Shown here piece by piece: positions 1 through 13,189 of a stretch of 64,000 nt of DNA. The DNA lies in the NCBI GenBank assembly GCA_011800155.1, contig CM022374.1, forward strand, positions 62,001-126,000. Direction: 5' to 3'. The notes beneath the pieces were generated by a model. It was not told where the DNA came from. It searched no databases and saw nothing but the letters and a program-made list of their open reading frames with translations. Positions within the stretch are counted from its first letter, which is position 1. Every line of letters starts with the position of its first letter. The position numbers were made by a program, and so were the translations under genes. The stretch comes from Flammulina velutipes. Taxonomy: Eukaryota > Basidiomycota > Agaricomycetes > Agaricales > Physalacriaceae.

Positions 1-1970
1 CAGAACATACATATCCAGCTCCAGAATAAGATCACCGAGCTCGAGGACAAGCTGGCCACCCAGGTTCAGGTGACTGCATATACTGAGTATGTCGCAAGTT
101 ACAGTACAAGAATATTGCTTACCGTTTGTATAGGGGCTTGCTTCAGAAGACAAGAGACAGTCTGACGGCGTATGAAGCCAACGACAAGCGCAACTCGCAC
201 GAGATACCTCTGGAATACCAAGGAATCAAACTTTTTTGGTTCCGCAGCGATTGGACCGGCAATACCGATGGCGTCTCTGGGAACGAGTCAGTAGCAATGG
301 GATTCCTTGTCACACCAACAGGCGCAGTGGCTCCATTCGATGTCATGAAAGCTACTCGCGAAGAAGCATACGCGTTCTGGACCGACCTCCTACCAAAAGG
401 TCGGTATGTCGACTCGTGGGGGAATGCAGGTGCCGGTCTTCGCAAGGATTTCTTTGACTTTATGGACACAAATTGTCCACTGACCCGTCTCTGTTCCTTC
501 AACTGGAAGGCCGACATGGTGGCGACGATGTACTATCCGGCCTGGAAGAAATCGAGGCTACGCCAAATTGAGGAGGCATCACTAATGCTGAATCGGAACA
601 AGCTTACCTCCATCGTATGCGAGACTCTCTTCGAACGGGTCCACCAAGGAACGATGAGAATCGATGCACTTGTTTCGATCTTGAAGACCGTCTTCAATGG
701 AGGCGATGATGTGAAGACCATAGACGATGTACTGCGTCTTGGATTAAAGCGCGGTCGGGAGATGGATGCCGCTGGGTCGGCGGAAGAGCCAATAGAGCTT
801 GTAGACGAGGAGCAGGATGATCGCAAGAACAGGAAGAAGAGAAAATCACAGAAATGTGACAAAGGTGACAAGGTAACCATTTCTCTTTCTTCCAATACCA
901 TCGCGCTTACAATGCTCTTAGCAGTCTCAACCGTCCAGTCCCGTGGAATCCTCGATACTCGTATCTGATGTCGAACCTCCTGCTGCAATATCGGCCATCG
1001 AAATGAATGGCTTGATTTCCTTCAACGACGAGCCGGACGACAGCGATGCAATGTTGGTCGACAGCGCTGATCTCAACCAAGTTACGGCGGGCGAAATGGC
1101 AGTAGCGGAATCTGTTAATGCCACGGTCAGCAACACCGCTAGCGATAATGGAAATGCGGGCCCCGTTTCCAGCGAAGTCAGTGATACCGACAATGGACCA
1201 GTCATGGAGAACGAGGCGGCAACAGCAACGGGCTCGATGGTGGACGAGAATCAGGGAAATGACACATCTTCCAATGCTCACTCGACAGAGCACGAGGCGG
1301 CGGTAATGAGTCCAGGAGACGAGGGTAATGGGAATAGTACTCTATCGGAGGAAAAGACTTTTGAGGTGTGTACCTATATGTTGTGTGTGACGGACTGTAC
1401 TGATCGCAACCAGCTCGTCAATCCACTACTGTCCGACAATCGGTATAACTTACCAGAGCAGCCTGTTCCAAGCTCCGCGCCTACAGGCAACACGTCGTCG
1501 ACCACCATTAGCGCTATGGAGGTTATCCCCGCAAACACTTCGATGTCTACTGGCTCTGCTGCTCCGGCCAGTGCTATTCAGAAGAAGGCTGCGAAATACA
1601 AGCCGACGAAATCAACGACGGCACGGTAAGTGTTTGATACTCCTTTGCACCACCATACTGAACAACTCTCTAGAAATTTGTGTGGAATAGAGTGGCTCGC
1701 AAAGCCGGAGAACAGCCCAAGCAACGGCCATGCTCGGACGACCAACGAGTTCGAAGTGTACTGGCAGGCTCTCTCCGAGAGTGATAGAGAGGTTGGTTTC
1801 GCATTTCTCTCAGTCTGTTGAAAACTAACCCGTCCGTTTCTACAGGTATACACCAAGAAAGAGAAGGAAGCAAAGGATTTGAAGAAGAGGGCCTCCGGGG
1901 CAAGGAAAAGTGTGAGACTGCTTTATCCATATTCCTACACAACGCTGACTATCCCAAACAGGTGCTTTGA
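1..1970 (+). CDS. Hypothetical protein, 3' part of a multi-exon gene
   Basis: The gene enters the window already in frame. A consistent exon chain is 1-69, 105-872, 922-1365, 1414-1625, 1674-1791, 1846-1911 and 1962-1970, ending in TGA; each junction has GT..AG and the phases agree. The first exon encodes a heptad-like, charged stretch (QLQNKITELEDKLATQVQ), probably coiled coil. A globular part follows, rich in W, F and Y. Then comes a basic patch (RKNRKKRKSQK, possible nuclear signal) and a long acidic, Ser/Thr-rich disordered part. The C-terminus (YWQALSESDREVYTKKEKEA) resembles the last helix of an HMG box, but this is weak. I do not recognise the family. The intron at 1366-1413 is a multiple of three and could be retained. 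Confidence 0.6.
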
Positions 1971-2136
1971 TTTTCCAGCTGATGTTGTGGCGACGCAGAA
2001 GATATGCCACGTCACGCCACCAATCAGTCCAACGTTTAGATTACTCGAAATTCGTAGATTTTAGATTTGCTACGAGCCTTTAATGCATTGCTTTTGCACT
2101 CGAAATTGTCTGATATTCACCTGAAATAACATCTAT

Positions 2137-2982
2137 CTAGCTACCCATAGCTGCTAATATTGGCAGGCCTGTTCTGGCTGTGTGGAAAGCTAGGTCGAAA
2201 TTACTAGATTCTCGTCGAGGATATGCCATCACGCTTGCGCTCAGATCGAACAATTTCGGCAACTTTCTACAATCTTCGACACCAACGTTCATCTGTCGAG
2301 ATTCTCCGCAAACTCTCGAAAACCGCCGAGGCACTTTTCACTGGGCGTCAAGGACAGCTCTGGACACGTTTCGGTGGAGGGATAGATCATTGACCATGAC
2401 TGTCTTCAATCCCGCCCAAGGCATGTCGAACGCAACTGATGTTTCGGTGTAAACAGACAAAGTTCTCAAAGCTCGAGCACTCTTGAAGGTGTCTACCAGC
2501 TCATCAGTGCTTCCGGGAGACTCAGGCTCGAGATGCAACACCTCCAGAGCGCTAAACGCACAGCCCGAAAACAGCTGGACAGACGATGCACACAACCTCG
2601 ACACGAGGTTCTTCCATCGATGAGTGGAATTCTCCAGTAAGACAAGCAGATGTGGATACTCCTGAAAGACCGGGACCGGGCCCTCCGTAATCCAAACATC
2701 AAGCAAACAACCCCCAGACCGCTCGAGGAACAAAGCCAACCGGCGCGTATACGCAGGCTCATCCTCGTCGTACATCCTAAAATCCAGACGGAGGAAAGAC
2801 CACAGCCCCCAATCTCCCAGCGCCACGTCGCGCCATTTCGCACAGACCTGGGACAGGCTCCAGAGAGGATGGGAAGCCTGGAGAACGTCGTTGTTTCCGA
2901 AATCGTAGTTGCAGGAGGCGTAGTGGAAGATTTCCTTGAGCACTTCGGCGGGGAGTGAGCGGAGGGGGTGGGTAACGGCCAT
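2137..2982 (-). pseudogene. F-box protein, truncated/frame-broken
   Basis: Starts at ATG 2982. The N-terminus has an F-box-like pattern (LRSLPAEVLKEIFHYAS, then LWSLSQVCAKWRDVAL), typical of the large F-box/LRR-like families of agaricomycetes, which recruit substrates to SCF ubiquitin ligases. The first frame runs 214 codons to a stop at 2338. These proteins are usually about 400-550 residues. Sequence to 2137 continues in another frame (GVEDCRKLPKLFDLSAS), so the 3' half looks shifted or eroded. A short intron I failed to place is the alternative, but I see no good splice pair across the stop. Confidence 0.5.
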
Positions 2983-2993
2983 GGCACGAGAGC

Positions 2994-3012
2994 GATGATG
3001 ATGATGATGATG
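2994..3012. repeat. (GAT)n trinucleotide run
   Basis: Six GAT units lie just upstream of the F-box start codon, probably in its 5' leader or promoter. Confidence 0.8.
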
Positions 3013-3969
3013 GCGGGTACACAGGGAGTTATGCTACTAATAGCAAAACTGCCCGCTCACACTTTACGTGTGACCCCGTGCCGCTGGTCAGTTTCACCAT
3101 CGGACATAGCCGTGGCGTCATGTACCAACAGCACGAGGGAGAAAAAGAGACGCATCTCCCAGTTGCGCCACTTATGAGTCCGTGCTAGCTGCTGATGTTT
3201 CCGTTCCCAAACCATAAGAACCTGATGCGAATCAAGTCCCCTCTGTCGACGTCCATAGCGTTCTTTTCTGAGTGCTCTGCTGCATCTTCAGTGGCAAAGC
3301 GAGCAAGGAGATCGTTGATGGAGTCGTGAAGATCATGTGAGGACGGCATTGCAGCTTGAGGGGATACCCTGTCTGCATCTCCCGCTTAAATTGGAGTCTG
3401 CATCTGCGGGCTAACGGTGACGTTATTTGCAAGCGCTGAACCAAGGACGTTCGGGGACTATGAGACGAGTTCGAGACTGTCTGCCAAATCACCTCTTGGT
3501 CTCCCCTTATTTTCCTAGACACCCGCTCGAGATTGCGCCACTTCTCAGTCTAGATGTCGTGAGTGGTCTCTGGCGTGTACCATCGTCATCATAGGTCTGA
3601 TTAAATATTATACAGGCACAATCGACATTTAGTGTTAGCCGGCTTGGCACCAAGGATGCGTCCGGGGACGTGTCCCTCCTCGGGCAGCTATTAGAGTCGT
3701 GGACTGTATATCAGACACCTACTCACTAGTCACTATCAGGCTTGTCAGTCATATTAACGACGAGCCCATCTTGAGCAACCGTGCGACAGGTTTGTGTGAC
3801 CCGTTTGAATGGAGAGAGGTGACAATGCTCACCCCAACCCAAACATCCCAGCACACCATGCTCAATGACCGGACGCAGAAACGCATGCTCTTGTCGGGCA
3901 GAAAACAGGACCCAAAAGTGTGCGTTCTCGTCCAATCGAGGAGCACCCACGTCTACATATGACTATGAG
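3013..3969. other. Intergenic stretch, no supported gene
   Basis: Only short open frames without splice support or recognisable domains are present. Confidence 0.5.
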
Positions 3970-4205
3970 ACAGGAGAAACTCGATGACAGGTACGTGAGA
4001 GTGGAGAGACTCGATGCCAAAGACGAGAGAGTGGGGAGAATCGACGAAGGAGAGACAGAGTGGAGAGAATCGATGAAGGAGAAAAAGAGCAGTGGAGAGA
4101 ATCGATAACGGAGAAAAGAGAGTGGAGAGACTCGACGAAGGAGAAAGAGAGTGGAGAGACTCGACGAAGGAGAAAATAGAGTGGAGAGACTCGACTGCAA
4201 GTATG
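3970..4205. repeat. Degenerate ~30-bp minisatellite
   Basis: About eight tandem copies of a unit whose core is GTGGAGAGACTCGACGAAGG, with insertions and point changes (AGAATCGATGAAGG, AGACTCGATGCC). The right-hand copies are the most regular. All frames are open on one strand or the other because of the repeat, so the short open frames here are not evidence of genes. Confidence 0.85.
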
Positions 4206-4322
4206 AAACTCACGATGGCATGTTCATGGTGTCACAGTACTCGGTCAGTTCAGATGAGGCCATCCATGCACGTCCCTGCAAGAACGACGACTCGACGAGG
4301 CAGAAGTGATGATACATATCCT

Positions 4323-4577
4323 TTACCAGTGCATCGAGGTAATTGGTGAGAGGGGTTGATGGAGGGCGATCATGTCTCGATCCTCTAGCGAACTTCCCAC
4401 CTCTACGTCAAAAGATCGGAGGATGGCGCCACTCAGTTCGATAACGTGGCGGTAGCTCTCCTTTTCAACGTCAAGAATGGGTGTGTTGCTTTTCAGAAGC
4501 TCTGCCGTTCGCACTAAGAGGGATTCTGTGAATATGGTGGCTGGGGAAATGAGCAAAGAGCATGGCGGGGAGGGCAT
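4323..4577 (-). CDS. Possible small hypothetical protein or first exon
   Basis: An ATG at 4577 opens an 84-codon frame with ordinary composition (ESLLVRTAELLKSNTPILD). A possible donor (CACTG|GTAAAG) lies at the 3' end near 4326, so it may be the first exon of a gene whose later exons are short or lost. No family is recognised. Confidence 0.25.
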   Translation of the reverse strand: MPSPPCSLLISPATIFTESLLVRTAELLKSNTPILDVEKESYRHVIELSGAILRSFDVEVGSSLEDRDMIALHQPLSPITSMHW

Positions 4578-4699
4578 GATGATGGATTTGGGATCAGAGT
4601 CTGAGTAGATCGATTTATATTCCAGGGTACGTTGCCATACCCGTTTTTGGGCAAGGAAACACAGCCTTGAGTGTTTGTTCTTTTTACTCGGGATCATTC

Positions 4700-5046
4700 A
4701 CAACAATAAGACACCTGTAGATTCAGTGAATAAGACACCTATACACTCGGTGGGATGGTGTTGGGTATGCATACACAGATATTACCGACCACAATTTTCT
4801 ACGCGTCTGATTCCTCGTAGACATGAGCGAGATATGGAAAATTGTGGCCATGATGGGAGGTGGCTAATTCCGATGTGGCACGTGCATCGAACTTGCTTTA
4901 AACGGTGATCAAGACTTAGATATTCCCAGGACGTTGATACTGCGACTCCAGCGGCTTACAAAATATGTTAGCTACTAGGTGTTCTACTTTCACAAAAAGT
5001 TCGAACCATATATATAAAGGTGTACAACTACATAAAGTGAAAGCCT
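4700..5046. other. Intergenic, nothing recognised
   Basis: AT-richer spacer upstream of the convergently placed BTB gene 3' end. No open frame or repeat of note. Confidence 0.5.
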
Positions 5047-6901
5047 TCAATTATGATGGTACTTATAATTAGCCGCACAGTACTTGCAGCGCATCTCATG
5101 ACCGCACACCGGCGTAACATGGCATCCTACATTGGGAGGGGCCGGAGGAATAGCCGTCAACCTCTCAATCATCTCCCCCCACGCACTCTCCATATATCCT
5201 CCCCCAGCCTCAAACGCACGACCAACAACGCCTCGCAACCCCCGACGAACAACTTCGTTGTTATAGTTCTTCAAGAGAAACTCGACTTCGACGTCGATGA
5301 CCTCAGCGTACCTTCACGTTGAACTTGTTCGTCATCAGTTCGACGACCAAACAATAAGTTGGCACGCACCAAGAAGAGAACTCGGAAAAGAGCTCAGTGA
5401 CGATGTTATCGACAGTCAGCTGCTCCGTTATGCTCTGGAGGGCGGACTGCTGCAGCGAGTCGATACCGAACTAATAACCAGTAAAATCAGAACTTGAACG
5501 CAGAGCCCACCCCACCTGTTGAGCAAATCGATACATAGACTTGGGCGAACACCTCTGTTCGGAAAACCTAGCAGCAGCCTCTTCTTTGTTCTTGTAACTC
5601 GACTTGAGCTTCGCATAGTCCATTTTGCCAAAGTAGACGAAGCGCACGAAGGCTTCCCAGCTAACGCATCATGTTAAAATTATGCAGAGTATGCGAGATT
5701 ATGATATGTGGACTGACGTTCGGTATGCAGTGGAGCGCAAGAAAACGACTCGTCCCATCCTCAGGAATCTGTCCTTGCTCTTGCCTTGCAGGGAGCTGTG
5801 ACGAGTGAATTAGTATAGCTTTTCGAGGCATGTCAAGAAAGCATACACTAGCTCCCGGGAAAGTTTGTCGACAGGCATTGGCCCATCATCCTCGCTCTCT
5901 TGCTCACTAACATCCTCCTCCTCCAACTCGCTCTCCTCCTCATCCTCCTCCAAATCACTGTCCGCATCATACTCAAATTCATCCGTTGACATGTCCTCAG
6001 GCGCCACGTGGTACAAGTCGAGCGCGGTAGGCTTTGAGTCTTTGAAACCCGACGAAGTGACTAGCAGCTCTCAGTATAGAGCAATATCGACGCGTTGGGA
6101 TAGGATACGTACAATGGAGATTCAGAGCTTCGCATTCGAATTTGAACAGGATCTCAGAGTTTGCGTACAGCGCACGAGGAGAGCCAGCGCGTTTATGTCC
6201 TTGTCTCTTCGAGTATGTGTATACCTTGAGATCGACGAGGTGGCCAGATTGGAATGAATCCTCCAGCGTCGAAGCTACACGGGCGTCGATCGATTTGGTC
6301 GGATTCGCGTTTGTTTGTTGGGAGAGTTGGATGGAGATGGTAACGATGACACTCTCGCAATGGATGGGGAAAGCAAAGCTCCCTAAGATCGTTTCGGGCG
6401 AGAGGACGATGTCTTTCTGACTGAAGTGGCAGTCGTCGAGCGGGGGAGCGCTGACTTTACAGGCGACGCGATCGATGGTGAGGTGCCCGGAGAGGGAGAT
6501 GATCCAAGGTTCCAACTCCAAGTGGAGGATTGCATACGCGAGGGGTAGATCGCCTCTGTACTGTTTTTTCCTCGCGTTAGGAATGGGAGCACACAATGAG
6601 GATGCGACTTACAGTTTTATCATCAGAGTAGTTCACCTAACGATGGATGTCAAGAGGGTATGCTCAGAAGTAGGAAATAGCTCACCGAACGCCTGTCTAT
6701 GTATCTTTTGGTCTGCGTCTGTTTATCGGATGGTGGAGGAGTTCCTCCTGAAATACGAAACGACCATCCGAGGCCGCATTTCCCACTCCGGGCTCCAGGT
6801 TCTGGATCGACAAAGCATCCTAGGTAAGCACCCGGAAAAGAGAACGTGTTTTCGAAAGTGAGCGGGGACTGCGTTACTTTTTCGGTCCCGACGGACTGCA
6901 T
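5047..6901 (-). CDS. BTB/POZ domain protein, eight exons
   Basis: Complement of exons 5047-5311, 5370-5470, 5516-5660, 5718-5779, 5849-6060, 6113-6560, 6613-6636 and 6686-6901, giving 490 residues with matching phases. ATG 6901 is chosen because an upstream ATG is closed after four codons. A MATH-like or unassigned N-terminal half is followed by a run of Asp/Glu. Then comes the agaricomycete BTB signature (GRVVFLRSTAYRTWEAF, FVYFGKMDYAKL, CSPKSMYRFAQQ) and a helical C-terminus (EVEFLLKNYNNEV). The end has CGHEMRCKYC, a possible zinc-binding knuckle. BTB proteins of this type dimerise and often act as CUL3 adaptors; the substrate is unknown. The exon 5 acceptor (GCAAG|AGC or six bases later) is the least certain junction. 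Confidence 0.8.
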
Positions 6902-6952
6902 GATGGGTGCAAAGAAGAGACAAAGAGGTTGCCTGACCTCGATGTTGTTCAC

Positions 6953-8392
6953 ATTTGCCTCATGGTGTGACTATAAGGAGGGCAGCCCGTAGCCTGTCTA
7001 GGAGACGGTGATTTGCTGAATTATTGATGAATCTCACCCCGAAGCGCTAAAAGCACGAAGCGGGAAAGAAATTGTACCAAGAACTTGGATGTGTGGAAGG
7101 AAGCAGCAGGCTCGGGAATGAGTGGGTCGGAAGGGGTGGCTGCAGCCAAGCGCGACCAAACAAGAAAGTCTTGTCTCTTGCCTCCATTTATTGTGGATTT
7201 GAAGACTGAACCCAATATGCTTGCCGCGATTTCGTCGCCGCTTACTCTACTCTCGGAGACGCCAGGAAGGGGGATCATTCGAACTGGCTGGCCACTCTGT
7301 CCAAGGCAATATTTCTCGACGTACTACCACCTTCGCACTCAGTCCTCCTCACGCCAAGAATCATAGCCTTGATACCTTTCAGCCCGCGGAAGTCTACGAA
7401 ACTGATTGCTCTTCTTGGCTTGCCCCATTTGATCTCGCCGCCACCAGTCTAAGCGATGGCTTTCATGGCCCACGGGTACGAACAAGAAGCAATGGAATAG
7501 CAACCCATTATCGTTGATCGGTATATTTACCTTTTTACCATGTTGGCTCGAACTGAAGTACTGACTGGCTACCAGAGATTTTTTTTTCCATGTCTTTCGG
7601 TATTGCTGTACCGGTCTCATATGACCAGTAGTCCAACACGCTCAGTCGTATCGAGGATGCGCATACCGTTTTCCAACTCATCGCAATCCAACATCTCTAT
7701 GCCATATTTCCATCGACATCGCCTACGTCCTCGGCAATTACCTGCCATACAGCCGTCTTTCATACCCATCTATCTGGCACCCCGTCTCGCTTCTGGAGTC
7801 GCGCGCATGGCGCCCTCTTTTCGTGGACAATCTTGACTCTCTCAATCGCGAATCAACTATCAAGACAGGCGATCCCATTTTTACCGAGGCCACTTTCGGC
7901 GTGGTTATCCGCAGGTGCGAGGTTTCGGACTTGCGGACGGAGAGGTGCGCGTCCGGCGAACTATTCGACGCAGTCACATAACTATTCATCGACACTCACT
8001 TAGTTATTTCGTTTCAGATTACAGTGAGTTCTACTTGCTGCTTCGTCTAGACGATTGATCCTTATTGCCGGGCCCTAGGACATCGATATATCTGTATCGT
8101 CATGTACCCTTCGGGGATGCTGCCTATATACTTTTGCGCTCGCAATGAGATTGTGCAGCTCCATATCTAACAAGTGGCGCATGACATTAATATCAGGCTG
8201 GGGATTCACTTATTGCGAAGCCGATGCGGCTTGCCTTGCGGGAGAGATATTCGTTGCGGAGTTTATCTATGGCGCCCATTCATCGAAGCTATGAGTCTGA
8301 CAGCTGCCATGAACACCGCATCCTCATGTCCGAAACGAGGCAGTCCTCTGTGAGAAAACGCTACAGCACACACTCTTACCTAGACGCTCATC
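6953..8392. other. Intergenic region, no convincing gene
   Basis: Several short frames on both strands, none with recognisable domains. A plus-strand stretch at about 7700-7980 reads like coding sequence (WHPVSLLESRAWRPLFVDN) but lacks a start, splice partners and a conserved end. It could be a gene relic. Confidence 0.4.
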
Positions 8393-11300
8393 ATGTCTAC
8401 CACTACCTCGCCCTCGCATGAGGATACGCCATCCAACTCGCTTCCAGAACTCGCTTCGCAGGCCTCCACAGCCTCCACACCTGACTCGAACTTTCGACTC
8501 TCGCCTTCCAACCGACCGGGAGACTTTCCAGAACCTAGTTTCGTTTCTCCCGATACGCCAGAGGCCGAGACGTCAGTGAATGTCCCGGAATTCGTTGAGC
8601 TCCAGCGGCAAATCCTGAACGTTCTCACCAAAATGTCCGAGAAAATGGACAGAGTTGACGGTAAGTCTTATATTTCGGAATATCTGAATCGTGGCGGTTC
8701 TGACATTCGCGTTATAGCAGAGCGTTGCGTGGCACCAGGAGCCAATGGTGAGGACTTTCGCAAAGCGCCACCCAAGAACTTCCTTCCAGACCAACACTTC
8801 GGCCAAGGTAGCTTCAAACCAGCTTGTCAAAAAGATTACCTCGTTCTTAATGTGCAATGTAGGCAACGAAGACTACGATGCAGAGCAGCTATACCCAGAA
8901 GATGAGTATGGGCAGGAACTCGGACCCAATGCTCGCGTCTTCGCGGTGTATAACAAGGAAGCTGCTGCGTCCGATATCAAGATGATCACAAAGGCTGGCG
9001 AGTCATCCGATATGCTACTCGTTTTCGTAAGTTATCTACATTCTTCGTTCTTCATTTCTCAGCTAACAATCTTTCAGGCGGGTCTTTTCTCTGCTGTTGT
9101 GACGACATTCGTCGCGCAGACATCACAGGCACTGGAAGTTGACAATATGGCGATCTCAAATGCTCTGCTCTTGGAGATCGCACAGCTACAGCGCGCACAG
9201 ATCAACGGGACCTCTCTGGAGACCATCGAGAATGCCGTCATGACCACGACGCCATCGAACAACGATGTGTGGGTTAATGGACTTTGGTTTACTAGCCTGA
9301 CGTTGAGCTTGACCGTCGCTCTTTTCGCTGTCCTAACAAAACAGTGGCTCCGTCAATATATGTCCACTACAACGGGCACCCTACGGGACCGATGTCTCCT
9401 TCGCCAGTTCCGTTTTGCCGGCATGCGTAAATGGCATGTTCTCACTGTCATCAGTGTCCTTCCTATCCTCCTCCATCTCGCGCTTGGTGTCTTCCTCGTT
9501 GGACTTATCATCTTCCTTGTTCCTCGCTCTCTCTTACTCGCCTATGTTGTCGGGGGTATGATTGCAGTCATAATTTGCTTGTACATCATCGCAAGTATTC
9601 TCCCCGTCATTGATATACAATGCCCGTATCTAACACCTCTCTCCGAAATCATCAATATCATACACTACCAATGTAGACCGCCCTCGGGATCCTGGTTTTG
9701 GTTCCGGCTTGGGGACATCAACTTTCTTCAATTCTCCCCTTTCATCTTCATTTCGTTCACTCTGGAATACCTCCTTCCGCAATCCACTCTCCGCGATATC
9801 GTTTGTATCACTGTCTTGTTCATCCCTCTCGTCTCGTTCATCATAGCTGCTTTGCGCGTTGGTTATCCATCTCTATCAGCTCTTCTGAATCTCATACACT
9901 ACCAGTTCGGAAATGCTGTAGCGGCCATACGGGTATCTACTATCTGTATGGCTCGCCGCCATCCCTGCCGATTCCGCCGGTTCGACTGGTTCAGACACAT
10001 CCTTACTTTCCTTAAATTGGGTATGCAAATACTGTCCTTTAGGATTGGAGACAAGAACATTACTCCTCCTTTCAAAACACTTGCAGACCTGGAGGATATG
10101 CATGTTCAGAAGGAATCTGTCACTAGCAGCCTATCACTGGATGTGATTATATGGTTGCTGAATAAATCACCCAACCCTTCCGTACATAATGTGGCGCTTC
10201 AGGCGATTGGAGGACTGCCTCCGTCGCAGGAAAGAAGGGCAGGGGAATTACTTAGGAGTTTCACACCGCTTGTTCGGAGGCTCGTCGATGAATGTTCCGC
10301 AAGTGATGGTGTTTCCCCTGCAATTCCTGCTTTCCGTCCGAAGCTTGAGCGAATTGCTCGCTTATGTTCAGTCAATCGAAATGTTTGGAATCTCAACCTT
10401 GAGATTCTTCACACTGCCTTTCAAGATGTGGACTATATCCAAGGAATGATTTCTACCGTTCCTTTATTGTATCGAACGGATTTCAAGCGGAAACCCGCAC
10501 GTGACGTTAATATTTTTTGTCTCATCACTCAACTTGAGAGTCAAGCTTCACCGGCACCTCTCACACTTCCACCCCTCGCATGGAAACATCTCTTTGAAAA
10601 ATCTGTGTTGGAAAGTTCATCATTCGAGTTCCAGCTCAAGATCTCCCAGAGGGTACTCAGCGAATGGTCCTGTCCTTCCTGGAGGTGTTCAAATTGGGAC
10701 GACGCAATGAATCCCGTGTCGATGTCAGTTGCGTTAGCTGGATCCCCGATGGCAATTCGCCAGATTTTCAAAACATACGATCCATGGAAGAGTGTCAGCT
10801 TCTCACCGCCGGATTCCCCACAGATGCTTACACTGCTGTCTTTGCATAGTTTCTTGGAAACTTTGGTCTCGTCTTCACTCACTGAGATAGAGAGACTCAC
10901 TCTCCTCATCTCTGTGTGGGAGAGCATCTCCATCGCGATCACACAGGACTACATCACCTTACAGGATTGCCTTGCTGTATTCAACTTCTCTAACCTTTGT
11001 CTCATCAGCTCATCATTGCTGGCTGGCGATATATGGGACCCTTCCAGAGAGCCTCAAATACAGGAGTATTGCAAGGTTGTTCTACAGTCCTGTCATGCTG
11101 CATTCAAGAAAGCAGGATTTGGACTCAAACACTATCCTGTTCGTTCCTGGGAGTGGATTTGCTTAGATCGAGTGATAGCGATTATGCGTTCGAGAGGTAC
11201 GATGTCTTTGAGATACAATGCTCAAGATCTCTGGGAAACGGGTCTCAAATTTGACATACCAGACGCGTATACTTCCTTCGTCACTGCAGACATTCTACAG

Positions 11301-12067
11301 GACCGTGACCCCCATGGTTATCAGGCCGGTATCGTGCTCGGACGCTTTGTTGCCGGGCTTACCCGTCAGTCTTTTATGATGTCTTTGATTTCAGCCAGCG
11401 AGAAAAGCATCAAATGTTTCTCGGACTCTATGAAATATCTTCATCAACCAGACAATCTTTTATCTGCATGCAAGATATTGGCATCGACATTTGGCCAGAA
11501 AGAACTGCTGGTACTGGCGCGGCTGGATCCAGATAACGATGTGTGGAGTTCATGTCTGGCGAGACTGACCGGTGACGCGTGGACATTTGGAGTCCTCGAC
11601 ACATTCTTCAAGGTATGTCGATGTTCGAAGATCTTGCACACATGATATTAATGATTACATAGAAACGACGTCGGCTTCAAGAAATCCGCCACCGATACAA
11701 CCCATTGAGTATAATTATGGGGAACCGCACACACACCGATTCCAACCAATCCTTTGATATCGAGCGGCCCCCAGTCTCAGCTGTCACCACAAGCCAGCAG
11801 TCCGTAGTGCATTCCGGATTCCAGATACCGACCCAGAGATCCCGGACAAGTCGTCTCAGTCGCCCATTTACGTTCTTGGTGAAACAGCCGAGTCATTCAG
11901 CGACAGATCAAGAGCTTCAGTCACGGTCCGGGAATGCAGACGCAGGCCAATCTGGACAGCAGACTTTTGATGGAATTATTTCTGGGGTTTCTCAGGAGAA
12001 TGCAGGCTCTAGCAGACGGGGAGAAGGATCATTGGCACGGAGTAGCAGTACCCCAACGTCTGAATGA
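8393..12067 (+). CDS. DUF6535 domain-containing membrane protein
   Basis: Exons 8393-8660, 8718-8807, 8863-9026, 9078-11612 and 11663-12067 join in phase to 1153 residues. Residues 1-90 are Ser/Thr/Pro-rich and probably disordered. About residues 140-355 match the basidiomycete DUF6535 pattern: a Y.KEA..SD lead-in, the hallmark LLVFAGLFSAVVTTFV segment at ~171-187, GLWF at ~242-245, and the motif LTKQWLRQY at ~261-269. Three or four membrane spans follow (~242-260, ~296-320, ~325-350), with others possible at ~385-430. The long C-terminal half is helical and looks cytosolic; the last 130 residues are Ser-rich. The family is abundant in agaricomycetes and has no proven function. The gene appears intact. 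Confidence 0.85.
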
Positions 12068-13189
12068 ACTTCAAATGGATCTCAATAAAAATATGAAAGT
12101 AGTCTGGAATGGGAAGTGTTACATATACTGTTTCGTGCGGACGATTTATGCCAGCTACGTATGCGCAATGTATTCGGGATATGTTTTGTAGAATACTCAA
12201 GTTAAACTGGCTCATAACAAATGAGAGAAGTAGTACATAAGTAGCATTTACGAATGCTGTGTGTTTGCCTCAGTATTCAAAATACGCTGAGGGAACGGAG
12301 CAAAAGTCGAGGTTAGAATGTTGATTGAATTCATGGACTCTAAATTGCCGGACTGTGTGAGCTGGATGCAGGAAGGTATGGTTAGCATATTATTGTCCCG
12401 CATGGGACAAGAAGAAGGCGTGGGTAAGTACCGGTAGACCGAACCAATAAAGTAGCACAGCCACTCGATTCTTCGTTCCGCACCACCACCATTGCGTTCG
12501 ATATTGCTCTCTCCGTTGAAACTGGCGACGCGCCCGCTCGATATTCTCAGCGTAGCGCATTTTTCTTATACACGAAAGTTACAGGAGATGCTTGGCATAT
12601 CTGGTGCGCGCATCTCCACTTGATCACAAAGGTATGTTCGTCGCCTCTCTTCTACGCCCACTGACGTCTTGTAGGTCTGCTCGAATAGCGTTTTTTGTAT
12701 GTTGATGGTCCAAATTCAACATGTAGGACGACTCATCATGTACTTTGCCCTTCGAAACGCTTCCCGCTACTCTACGAACCGCGAACGGGATAACAAGCTG
12801 GACGACACCATCTTCTCCAAGGCCACCCTCCTATCTCGCTCTAGTGAAGCTCCCGCTCTCAGGAAGCTTAGCGGAAAGAGAAAAGAAAATGCTGCAATCC
12901 GTTCGTCCTGGTTCCAACCAGGTGCGTTTGTTTAGTTTCCTCCATGGTGACGGGTGCTGACTACTGTCTAGCCTGAGACTCGACCAGTATCCTCCGGTTC
13001 GGTGTTGCCCAATTACTCCAAAATCAACGCGAATGCCTGTCCCGCCAATACCGCAGTCGCCCCGCACACATTCTTCCCCGCAACACGGCACTCGCGCTCA
13101 TCTCCCACCCTTTTCCTACCCCCAAACACGCAGGGAGACCAACCGTCTTTTCTTGGTCCCCTTGAGGGCGAGGAAATGCGTCCCGTCGT
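12068..13189. other. Gene-free spacer
   Basis: Short open frames only. An exon-like segment near 12700-12930 has plausible GT..AG neighbours but no extended frame. The end of the stretch begins to show the G/C-rich repeat sequence that dominates 13.2-17 kb. Confidence 0.4.

Noticed and set aside
3970..4205. Regularly spaced repeats as a CRISPR array
   Set aside because: Units are contiguous and degenerate without unique spacers, in a eukaryotic nuclear context.
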